A stretch of 64,000 nt of DNA from Viscum album (taxonomy: Eukaryota; Streptophyta; Magnoliopsida; Santalales; Viscaceae): the NCBI GenBank assembly GCA_963277665.1, contig OY728165.1, forward strand, positions 1,151,990,050 to 1,152,054,049, written 5' to 3'. The notes beneath the pieces were generated by a model that made no database searches, was not told the DNA's origin, and worked only from the letters and a program-made list of their open reading frames with translations. Within the stretch, counting starts at the first letter, position 1. Each line of letters begins with the position of its first letter. The position numbers and the translations under genes were made by a program. Shown here one piece after another: positions 27,426-37,100 of this stretch.

Positions 27426-27461
27426 CCAATGCATTGGAGAGCTATATCGGGCTCACCCGCC
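27426..27461 (-). promoter_or_regulatory. Conserved block with CCAATGCATTGG palindrome (A, 3' LTR)
   Basis: A perfect 12-bp palindrome CCAATGCATTGG runs into AGAGCTATATCGGGCTCACC. It is the counterpart of the B block at 20,302-20,340. The other A copy is at 34,526-34,560. Confidence 0.6.
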
Positions 27462-28084
27462 CTTAGTTTACCACGGAACCACCCTTCTTAATAAAAATTC
27501 CCAAGAACGATAATATAATCTTATCACATAAAACATGCATAAAGGAAAAATAACATTTACACCTATCAATAACTATATATCAATAGAACACATTGATATA
27601 AAAACATTATGAAAACCCTTTTCAATACCAAAATAAAAGAAAATCAAAACATGGTATTTATTTTTCTTTCAAAAAAAGGTATGTCTTGTAGAGGAACCCG
27701 TAACTCAATTAATGGTCACGGTGGCAGATAAGTCTTTGTCGCCGCATATGTTCGACAAAAACATTCTCTTTTGTCGTTTGGTAAAATGCTTCATATTAAA
27801 AAAATATTCTTTTTGGATAGACGTAAATGTCAATGGGGTTTATACACCGTATAAAAGTAGGTTGTGTATAAAACAAAATATGCCTCAATGAACGGAGATT
27901 GAGACGAAGTCCCATACAAGGATGGTATCCTTGGATTACGGATAAATCAGTTACATAATTATGTGTGACAAAAAAATAAACCAAATATAAGTGTATATTA
28001 AGTGTAAAACAATCATAGGTAATTCACACATATTCATAGAACGACATATTCATGGAGTACAAGTTTATCCCAAAGTATCAAATT

Positions 28085-28900
28085 TGGGTTAAGAATTTCC
28101 CTTGCAATAATTTGACAGCCTAACGGCGTCACTACAAAATTATGAAAATTAGATGATGACGAATAAAAAGGGTATCTCATCACATGGGAATAAATTTTAA
28201 TCAATAATGATATAGAAGAACATATCCCAACATAATAGTATGTTAATTAAAAGACGTAACAAAAGAAGTCTTTTAAAAATAGTAGGGTGAAAGGTTCCTT
28301 TACCGACATGGGTACCCTTCCAAACATACACCCCGTGAAAGAAGGACAATAAAACATTGATGTAAATACTCATAAATGAAATTATATTACACAACGATTA
28401 AAATAATGGGATGTTCATACACCACTCAAAGGAAATTGTGGAAAATGTTGCGTAAATCTCACAGGAATAAAAGTGACATGAAAAATCCCTTACGAAAACT
28501 CGGTAGCCTAACGGCGCCACATAAAAATTAAAAAAATGGATTGATGAGATCAAATAGGGTATCTCATCATATTAACATAAAGTTTACAAAAATAGTAATA
28601 AAATAACATTCCCCACCATAACAAAGAGGAGCTTAAAATAAGTGATATAAAGAAGAGTACTTAAAAAGAAAGAGAGGTTAGATCTCTTACGAAAATTCGG
28701 CAGCCTAACGGCACCACTCAAAACTTCAAAAATGGATTGATGAGAGATAATAGGGTCTCTTATCATATGAAAATAAAAATTACAATATGATTAATATAAA
28801 ATAACATCCCAATAACATGAAATATGAGCTTTAAAAGTAATGACATAAAAGAGTGTACTTAAAAAGAAAGAGAGGAGTAGGATCCTTACCTCGGGTCCGA
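28085..28900 (-). repeat. Array of diverged ~196-bp units within the A LTR
   Basis: The phrase GGCAGCCTAACGGCACCACT recurs with changes near 28,105, 28,503 and 28,695. The last two are about 196 bp apart and the first about twice that. A weaker unit lies between, near 28,300 (gaaaggttcctttaccgaca), and a last partial unit at 28,884 (ccttacctcgggtccgac). Each unit also has AAAATGGATTGATGAGA, GGGTATCTCATCA and AAAAAGAAAGAGAGG. The same array is in the other A LTR (35,210-36,000) and in C (59,770-60,560), so it formed before the copies spread. Confidence 0.75.
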
Positions 28901-29234
28901 CTTGACTCGATCATTCTTTAATATCCTAAATAATAAACTTGAGTTAATTTGTAAATCCTTAAGAACCTTTTTCAAGTTCATTATTCATTTTATATCACTT
29001 ATTACTATTTCATGAACACTATGTTATTATTTAAGCTAAAAACGGTCTTTTTAACGATCACTGGTACTTAAGTCAAAAATAAACTCTTTATAATTACAAT
29101 TTGTTAATGTGGTAAAATATCCTTTATGTACAGAATTTTATTCATGATTTAGATATCATATATATCATATATATCAATTATATTCATGCATTTATAATAT
29201 TACATAACATTTAGAGTTATGAAATGAAATGCAC

Positions 29235-29272
29235 CGTTCATGGAGACGGTAAGCCGTACGTACGCATGAACG
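29235..29272 (-). promoter_or_regulatory. Perfect hairpin CGTTCATG..CATGAACG (A, 3' LTR)
   Basis: CGTTCATG and CATGAACG are exact reverse complements. They enclose a 22-base loop of GAGACGGTAAGCCGTACGTACG type. The hairpin is also perfect in A's other LTR (36,339-36,376) and in C (59,386-59,423), where much of the neighbourhood has drifted. Two looser relatives follow nearby, at about 29,415-29,445 (GAGGTGGCGGTAGTC..) and 29,607-29,645 (GTTTCGTGAGGCAGTAATTC..). It lies downstream of the TATA box, so it would be in the RNA. Confidence 0.7.
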
Positions 29273-29984
29273 CTACTTCAATTTCTATTTCATATTTAAT
29301 GGAATTATAACATAATGATACATAATAGTATTTTAATTCCAGTACGGTATCATATATTTTATCATTAAATATATCCTTTATATGTACCACATATTGTATT
29401 AATGAATCAAATCACTTTGAGGTGGCGGTAGTCAACACTTCCTAAAATGATAATATCGCGTATACCCATAATGGAAGCCATAATGGTATTCCATAAATGA
29501 AAAATAAAAATGCTTAAGGAAAACATAAACATATTATATATCATATATAAATATATTGAAATCTTAATGTCCACCATGAAAGGTGTTAAGAGAATATTGA
29601 ACAATCATCGTTTCGTGAGGCAGTAATTCCCCATCCACAGAAACAGTATGTTCTTTAACAATTAGACGAAGGTGTGTGTAAGTGTAGCTAGAATCCTTAA
29701 CATAACAACATCATAGTATATTGAAGATACTGGTGTTGTTACAAAATAGAGGAATAAAAATATTTTAGGGGGTGGAGATGAAAAATAAAACAAAAGGAAA
29801 CAAGTGAAGACATTACCTTAAAATCTGGTAACTTCATATGGTTTGAGCTCAAAGGATTATGTGGAATGACTTCTGACCAAAGTGAGGATTCTAAGAGTTA
29901 TAGAGGGATGTGGAGTGAAACAATGGGCAGGGGTTGTCCGAGCCAAAGGCTTTGGATTTGTGGGTAAGTAGGTATAGGTGGGGG

Positions 29985-29995
29985 CCTTTTATAAG
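29985..29995 (-). promoter_or_regulatory. TATA box of the A LTR (3' copy)
   Basis: The minus strand reads CCTCTTATAAAAGGCCCCC, a good plant TATA context, preceded by a C/T-rich tract with GTGCCCCTCC. It is kept in A's other LTR (37,090-37,100) and in C (58,664-58,674), and closely resembles that of B. Confidence 0.75.
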
Positions 29996-30733
29996 AGGAG
30001 AGGAGGGGCACTCTTGGAAAGAAAAGAAATGTTACTTTATTTTAGAATAAGTTTCGGATTTTAATGGTCCCACATTGATGTGTTTCCAGGATAAGGTGAT
30101 AAGGGTTATAAATCCACCCATACAATATGTTTTGGACATGTTTTGGTCTTATATTTTACATTCTCATTCGATTTTTTAAATCGTTAAATAATGAGGTCAT
30201 CACTGCATCATCATGACGTCATAATTAATTTAATTTATTTAATGTCTAAAAATTATAAAACAAATACTGTGACGTAGGAAGGATTTTTATCTTTAAAATT
30301 ACTATTTATAGTCAAAAATCAGACTTTTATAACCCCATGTAAAAATTGTTTTAGTTAAATAAATCATGTTTATGACATTTTAATTTTAACATTAAATAAA
30401 AAGGTATTTATGTCATTTTCCAACTAATGTGGCTCCATGGGGTCCCCAAGTTGATCCATTTGATTTTCTGGGCTGTCTATGACTCATCCAATGAGGATAG
30501 GACATGTGTCTAGGTCATTTCAAATTATTAAAACATTATTTCTACCTTAAACTACACTAATTACCTCTAATCGCAATTAAAAACATAATAAGATACTATT
30601 CACCATTAAATTATTTTAATCCAAATGAACCACATTTTACTTCTTAATTTAAACCATGTATGTCAGATTTTTGAAATTTAAAACACAATGGTGTCAAAAT
30701 TTCATTTAAACGAAAAATCAGTTTTTATAAGTA

Positions 30734-31150
30734 CCACTTAGTGGTTTTACTATTCATCAAAAAATGAAGTTTTTCCAAAAATTACCAAAACTTCACCCAA
30801 AGATATATTTGATATTACGAATTCAAAAATGATTTCTATTTTAAAAAATTCCTATTATATATGTTACATTAATTAATTTAATAATTAATACCACTATCAG
30901 AACAAATATCGTGTTTTTATGAAACAATATATATCAAAAGATTGACACTAGTTTAAGTCAAATTTCAATGGGAAATTAATTCCAATGAACACTATTTGAT
31001 TAGATGGTAAAAATATATTCTAATTTCACATTAAAACCAATTCAAAAGATAATCTAATCGTATAAATAATTTATATTAAAAATAGGTTTTGAATTAAAAT
31101 ACAACATTTTTCACTATTCATTAAAAATTGAACTTTTTCGGAAAAAAACC
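30734..31150 (-). repeat. U3 repeats around CCACTTAGTGG and CACTATTCATnAAAAATTGAA (A, 3' LTR)
   Basis: The palindrome CCACTTAGTGG (30,734-30,744) is followed by TTACTATTCATCAAAAAATG. A second copy of the following block starts near 31,107 (TTTCACTATTCATTAAAAAT). Both are in the matching positions of A's other LTR and of C (57,917-57,927 and about 57,530), and correspond to the B U3 repeats. Confidence 0.55.
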
Positions 31151-31621
31151 AAAAATTTACACAAATTAAACTTTGATGTCCCGATTCTAAAGAAGAATTT
31201 TATTTTTTCAAATATAACACATAAAATTGTCAAAAAGTCGATTTAAAAGAGGTTTGCCATCAAAAGGCAGTAAGTCGGCCTTTTAAAGAATATTACAATG
31301 TTTACGCTTAAAATTGGATTTATTCTCATTTTTTAATCCTCTAACATTTATTGTAAAAAGTAAAAATATTTGACAACCATATATAATCATTTTATAGTTA
31401 GTTCTATTCATTCCCATCATCACAACAGCTAGTCATTAACTACCAATTAAAATAATATTATTTTATTATTATAGTGCAACGTAAGATTCCCAAGAAACTC
31501 GTTGTTGCATGTTGGGTACGCCATCGAGCATAGAGTCCCCTTTAAAGTTATATTAATATTTTATTCACAAATATGGATAAATGTAAAAATTTCATAATAT
31601 TTATTTACCTGGGGTGTTACA

Positions 31622-31636
31622 TCCTTCCACCCTTTT
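31622..31636 (-). promoter_or_regulatory. Polypurine tract of element A
   Basis: The minus strand has AAAAGGGTGGAAGGA just before the LTR start TGTAACACCCC. Element C has the equivalent AAAAGGGTGGGGGA at its own 3' LTR. Confidence 0.85.
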
Positions 31637-33168
31637 GGGAATTGCGTCCTCGCAATTTTAAAATTGGGTTTGGAAACTTCATTGAAAATCCCACATCGGA
31701 ACAAGAGTTAGTAAAACAATCACTTTAAAATAAAGAAATATAAGTACAAATGTCGCCCGAGTTAACCCATAATAGGATTCTAAGTATGAAAATATGGACA
31801 TGGAGGAAAAAAAGGGTCATGTTCTGATGGAGAGTGATAGTAAACATGTCTAGGAGAAATTTAACCGTAAGAAAATCACAAACATGTGATGTGTTAAACG
31901 GTATTCGATTCCCCAGTAGGAAAAGTTAATAGACAACATTTTTGTTTTAAGTTACTTTTCATTGATGAATTTATTTTTGATCTTAACTAAATCACAATTA
32001 AATAAACTTACTTGTCATGTAGACTTTCAACTTTTACTAGATTCCTTAATCAAACTAATATTTTCTCCAAAATATGAGTATTTAGTAATACTTGTTCGCA
32101 TTAAGAGTACTATAATCAATTTCTAGAGAATCACCTAATCCAAAAAAGAGAACTATATTCTACCCAAGTATTTAGACTCTAACCACAACCAAATCCAAAA
32201 AGGTTAGTACAAGATCAGATAATCCAGAAAAGGATAACCCTTTATAAAAAGAAAATCTATTCTTAATCTCCAAAATTTGTCTAAAAAAACCCAAAGTTCA
32301 ACGAGGACCATTCGATAAACAATTATTCCATAAAATTATTCAATGTAAACCAAACTAATATTGAAAACCAAATATTTGAAGGATTTAGTCACATATTCCA
32401 CCAAGTTAAATCGTAACATTTATCTCGAAACAACATCAGTTTCTCCTAAAGTCTCATATTGAAAACTTATTAACCTAATCACATATCCTCCATGATAGGT
32501 TAATAATTTTCAAAAATAACCCAAAATCCAAATACTATAAATTTATAAAGTCACCTAACTAAAAAGAATAAGTCATAATAACCAGGGACTTCACGTAGTC
32601 CAGTGGTAGGTGATAAATACAAGTTGCACTTTGGTTATGGGTTCGATTCCCGTAGCTTTGTCCGACACGACGGGTTGTCACATGGTCTGCGTGTTGTCCT
32701 TTTTCAAAACAATATAATTCTAAAATAATTCCCCAAAAAGTGATAAAATCATCAAAAATAACCATAACATAATTTAACCTCAATTTTATCTCATGCCTTT
32801 CACTTCCATCATAACATATAGTTACCCATAATTACCTCAAAAGTAAGGATCATATAAACCCAAATGGTTCGTTATAACTATGTCCACAAAAGAACAGATA
32901 ACTATTCCTTGAATTAAATTTTCATATATTAAACATCAGGGTTACACATACTATAAAAAGTCTTCAAATGTAATCCCATCCTCAAAAGAGACTTAATAAT
33001 CTTAAGAATTTCACCATAACTCTTGATGCCCTTATATGTTGACTTCTTACTCATTCAACATTCTTCATGGTCCATTAAAAATTCATTTCCAACTTCTTTT
33101 TTAATACTTCTTTCCTACAAACAAAATCATGAATCTTATCATAATATTCCAAAATAGGAAAACAAATG
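31637..33168 (-). other. Non-coding 3' half of the A internal region
   Basis: About 1.5 kb with no supportable frame. Much of it aligns with 62,620-63,820 of element C in opposite orientation, for example the stretch next to the PPT (aattgcgtcctcgcaatttt), a run of GATAATCCAGAAAAGGATAA type and the SINE-like segment. Keeping such non-coding sequence is typical of LARDs, where it may hold packaging or dimerisation signals; that role is inference. Confidence 0.6.
32583..32712 (+). mobile_element. tRNA-derived SINE-like segment in element A (antisense to A)
   Basis: On the plus strand an A-box-like TAGTCCAGTGGTAGG (32,596-32,610) is followed 28 bases later by a B box, GGTTCGATTCCCG, at 32,640-32,652. 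The latter forms a full T-arm: ATGGG, loop TTCGATT, CCCGT (32,637-32,653). These are internal RNA polymerase III promoter parts. After them comes about 60 bp of unrelated body ending in a T-rich tail (GTTGTCCTTTTTC). I cannot fold a complete cloverleaf with paired acceptor and anticodon arms, so this is a SINE head and not a tRNA gene. The same segment is at 62,770-62,897 in element C. I see no clear target duplications. Confidence 0.65.
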
Positions 33169-33618
33169 TTATGAAATAATCCATACCTTTGATTGGTCAT
33201 TGTCAGTTTCATCATCCTCAATCAGAATGGCATTAGGTATTGGTAAACGAGTATTTGTATGATCTTGGTGATCCCATTCACGAAACTTCTTCATAGGACA
33301 TGTGTTTTCATAATGACCATGCACACCACATTTAAAACATTCAATTGATCCCTCAAAAAGATCTTCTTTCCCTTTCCTCGAGTCAACTGGATGCTTCCTT
33401 TTTCCATGGAAGGTTCGTTCTTTATGACCTTCATTTCCACATCTATAGCATATTTCTGTTGCTTTGAAACATTTTCCTAGGTGTTTCTTTCCACATCTAT
33501 GACACATAGTTTTTTTATCAAACATACCTTTATGATTGTTACCTGTAGTTCCGTAGGGATTTTTTTCTCGCATATATGATGCCTTAGAGAAATCACCAAG
33601 GTTTAGGTGGTCAATCAT
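33169..33618 (-). CDS. Gag nucleocapsid remnant with three zinc knuckles (element A)
   Basis: This 149-codon open frame is the only coding sequence left in A. Three CCHC-type knuckles follow one another. Residues 39-50 are CHRCGKKHLGKC, the short first knuckle seen in Tekay-type gag. Residues 57-70 are CYRCGNEGHKERTF, where the last Cys is Phe. Residues 94-107 are CFKCGVHGHYENTC, complete. The tail is acidic (EDDETDNDQ). Nucleocapsid knuckles bind and package element RNA. The capsid part of gag is missing: only about 330 bp, with stops, lie between this frame and the PBS. The order of knuckles matches element B's gag (38,984-39,256), but the ligands are better kept here. It may be a relic, or a retained RNA-binding function. 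The start codon is a guess. Confidence 0.8.
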   Translation of the reverse strand: MIDHLNLGDFSKASYMREKNPYGTTGNNHKGMFDKKTMCHRCGKKHLGKCFKATEICYRCGNEGHKERTFHGKRKHPVDSRKGKEDLFEGSIECFKCGVHGHYENTCPMKKFREWDHQDHTNTRLPIPNAILIEDDETDNDQSKVWIIS

Positions 33619-33945
33619 GACTCCAGATAGTTGGTTGAAATAAATACAAGAGTTATCATTGCAGCTCCCATATCATTCAGTTGCTCGCTCAAAAAAAAAT
33701 TACACAGTTTTCTTCACATCTACCGTTACTTAGGTTCCTGCTAGATCTATCCATTTACTAACACCAAAAAGGTCAGTGTGAGTATATCAACAAAACCATC
33801 AAATACTAATGAGGATGATAAACAATAAGATATACTTACTCATTCAATTTATCTAAAACAATGGCTCTTTCTGAAATCCTAACCATTATGGTAATGTCAC
33901 TTAAGCATAAAGAATACCTTCACCTCTAAAGTTATCTAAACCGAC

Positions 33946-33956
33946 CTCTAATACCA
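33946..33956 (-). promoter_or_regulatory. Primer binding site of element A (tRNA-Met type, one change)
   Basis: The minus strand reads TGGTATTAGAG, two bases after the 5' LTR end. It differs at one base from the initiator-Met type site TGGTATCAGAG seen in elements B and C. The change is C to T, in keeping with methylcytosine decay. Confidence 0.85.
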
Positions 33957-34525
33957 ACTATAAGGCCCCAGCCTTAAACCTTACTTAATCTTGAGTTATT
34001 ACAAGATTACACGTTGATGATCTTTTCAGGTTTAGAGTTTTAGAGAATTAGATCATAAAACATACATTATATTCCACATTTAAAGAAAGTTATTACATAA
34101 AATATAGTATTCATTTTTCCCATAAATAGAATCATATTTAAAAATAAAGCATGGATTCTTTCTTGAAACTTCCTGGACACTATCATCATATCATGTACCT
34201 TTCCCTCGACCTGTGAAAAACATTTCAAAAAAAAATTGGATGAGTATAAAATGCTCAGTGAGGGTTATAAAAATATGGAAAAGAAACATGAGTTCATATA
34301 TACATAAGAATGAAATCATACTTTACCCATAAAACATAGGCACTTTAACATACCTCATCAAATCATGAATAAATCATAGAAATCATATGACACAAAAGGT
34401 AACTTGAGGCATTCATAACATTCTTACGTAGGGAGTAACCCTCTTGGTTATGTTTGGAATAACCACCACAGTATATTCCATCAATCCCTTTGGAGAAACT
34501 TTAACGTTTCACTCCTTCGCATTAC

Positions 34526-34560
34526 CCAATGCATTGGAGAGCTATATCGGGCTCACCTGC
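34526..34560 (-). promoter_or_regulatory. Conserved block with CCAATGCATTGG palindrome (A, 5' LTR)
   Basis: CCAATGCATTGG then AGAGCTATATCGGGCTCACC, matching 27,426-27,461 almost base for base. Confidence 0.6.
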
Positions 34561-36338
34561 CCTTATTTTATCACGGAAACACCAGTATTCATAACAATTT
34601 CCTAGAACCATAATAAAATCTTATCACATTAAACATGAATAAAGGAAACATAACATCTCCACCTTTCAATAACAATATATCAATACAACTCATTGATGTA
34701 AAAACATAATGAAAACCATTTTCAATACAAAAATAAAAGAAAAGTAAAACATGTTATTTATTTTTCTTTTAAAAAGAAGGTATGGACTGTAGAGGAAGCT
34801 GAAACACAAATAATGTTCACGACGGTGGAGAAGTCGTTGTCGCCACACACGTACGACAAAAACATTCCCTTTTGTCATTTTGTAAAATGCTTCGTATAAA
34901 AAAAGATTACTTTTGGATATATGTAAAAGTAAAAGGGGTTTGTACACCGTATAAAAGAAGGTAGTGTATAAAACAAAATATGCCTCAATGAATGGAGATT
35001 GAGACGAAGTCCCATACAAAGATGTTATCCTTGGATTAATGATAAATCCGTTACATAATTATGTGTGACAAACAAATATACCAAATATACGTGGATATTA
35101 AGTGTAAAAAAATGAGAGTTTATTCACACGTATTCATAAAACGACATATTCAAGGAGTACAAATTTATCCCAATGAATCAAATTTGGGTTAAGAAGTTCC
35201 CTTGCAAAAATTTGACAGCATAACGACGTCACTACCAACTTCAGAAAATGAGTTTATGAGAGATAAAAAGGGTATCTCATCACATGGACATAAAATTTAA
35301 TTCAATAAGGATATAGAAGAACATATCCCAACATAATAGTATGTGAATTAAAAGACGTAACAAAAAAAGTCTTTTTAAAAGAGGAGGGTGAAAGGTTCCC
35401 TTACAGACATGGGTATCCTTCGAAACATACACCCTGTGAAAGAAGAATAATAAAACATTGATGTAAATACTAATAAATGAAAGTATATTACACAATGATT
35501 AAAATAATGTGTAGTTCATACAACACTCAATAGAAATTGAGGAAAATGTAGAATAAATCTCATGGGAATAAAAGTGAGATGAAAAATCCCTTACGAAATC
35601 TCGGCAGCCTAACGATGCCACTTAAAACTTACAAAAATGGATTGGTGAGATCAAACAGGGTCTCTAATCATATTAAAAATTTTTTTACAGAAAGAGGAAT
35701 AAAATAACACTCCCAAACAGAACCAATAGTAGCTTAAAAAAAGTGACATAAAGTAGAGTACTTAAAAAGAAAGAGAGAGGTTAGATCTCTTACGAAAATT
35801 CGGCAACCTAACGACACCACTCAAAACTACAAAAATGGATTGATGAGAGAGAATAGGGTCTATAATCATATGAACATAATAATTACAGTATGATTAATAT
35901 AAAATAACATCCCAATAACAAGAAATATGAGATTTAAAAGGAATGACATAAAAGAGTGTACTTAAAAAGAAAGAGAGGAGTAGGATCCCTTACCTCGGGT
36001 CCGACTTGACTTGATCATTCATTAATCTCCTGAATAATAAACTTGAGTTAATTTCGACATCCTTAAGAACCTTTTTCGATTTCATTATTCTTTTTATGTC
36101 ACTTATTACCATGTTAGGAACACTATGTTATTATTTAAGCTAATAATGGTATTTTTAACGATCATTGGTACTTGAGTCAAAAATAATCTCTTTATAATCA
36201 CAAGTTGTTCATGTGGTAAAATATCAATTATATCCAGAATTTTATTCATGATGTAGATATCATATATATCATATATATCCAGTATATTCATGCATTTATA
36301 ATATTACATAACATTTAGAGTTAAGAAATGAAATGCAC

Positions 36339-36376
36339 CGTTCATGGAGACGGTAAGTCGTACGTACGCATGAACG
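36339..36376 (-). promoter_or_regulatory. Perfect hairpin CGTTCATG..CATGAACG (A, 5' LTR)
   Basis: Same arms as at 29,235-29,272. The loop differs by one base (GTAAGTCGTACGTACG instead of GTAAGCCGTACGTACG). Confidence 0.7.
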
Positions 36377-37089
36377 CTACTTCCTTTTCTATTTCATATT
36401 TAATGGAATTAAAACATAATGATACATAATATTATTTTAATTCTAGTATGGTATCATATATATTATCATTAAATATATCCTTTATACGTACCACATATGG
36501 TATTAACGAATCAAATCACTTTGAGTGGGCGGTAGTCCGCACTTCCTAAAATGAAGATATCACGTATACCCATAATGGAAGACATAAAGGTATTCCATAA
36601 ATGAAAAATACAGAAGCTTAATGAAAACATTAAAATATTATATATCATATATAAATATAGTGGCATATTAATGGCCACCATGAAAGGTGTTAAGAGACAA
36701 TTGAACAATCTTCGTTTCGTGAGGTAGTAATTCGCCAACCATAGAAACAGTATGTTCTTTAACCATTAGACGAAGGGGTTTGTAAGTGTAGCTAGAATAC
36801 ATATCATAACAACATCCTAGTACATTTAAGATACTGGTTTTGTTACAAAATAAAAGAATAAAAATAGTTTATGGGTGGAGAGGAAAAATAAAACAAAAGG
36901 ACTCAAGGGAAGACATTACCTTAAAATCGGGTAACTTCCTTTGGATTGATCTCAAAGGCATCCTTGGGAAGACTTATGACCAAAGTGAGGCTTCTAAGAG
37001 TTAGAGAGGGATGTGGAGAGACAAAATGGGCCGGGGTTGGCCGAGCCACAAAGGCATTGTATGTGTGGGTAAGGAGGTATATGTGGGGG

Positions 37090-37100
37090 CCTTTTATAAG
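37090..37100 (-). promoter_or_regulatory. TATA box of the A LTR (5' copy)
   Basis: CTCTTATAAAAGGCCCCC on the minus strand. This is the copy that would have driven the element's transcript. Confidence 0.75.

Larger units (their letters stand above)
26856..31621 (-). repeat. 3' LTR of element A (4,766 bp)
   Basis: The plus strand starts TATATGGCCTCGACAATAAA and ends ACCTGGGGTGTTACA. It pairs along its whole length with 33,959-38,727 and, in opposite orientation, with 57,041-61,813 in element C. On the minus strand it carries U3 repeats (30,734-31,150), a TATA box (29,985-29,995), a perfect hairpin (29,235-29,272), an array of about 196-bp units (28,085-28,900) and the GAGCTATATCGGGCTC block (27,426-27,461). 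With the TATA box 1.6 kb into the LTR, about 3.1 kb of it would be transcribed as leader. No coding sequence. Confidence 0.93.

Noticed and set aside
32583..32712. Functional tRNA gene
   Set aside because: The T-arm and A box are good, but I cannot form an acceptor stem or a credible anticodon arm, and the segment recurs inside a second retroelement. A SINE-like origin fits better.
34690..35019. 109-codon minus-strand frame in the 5' LTR of A
   Set aside because: The same stretch in the other LTR and in C has a different pattern of stops and no protein-level conservation, so it is a chance frame in repeat DNA.
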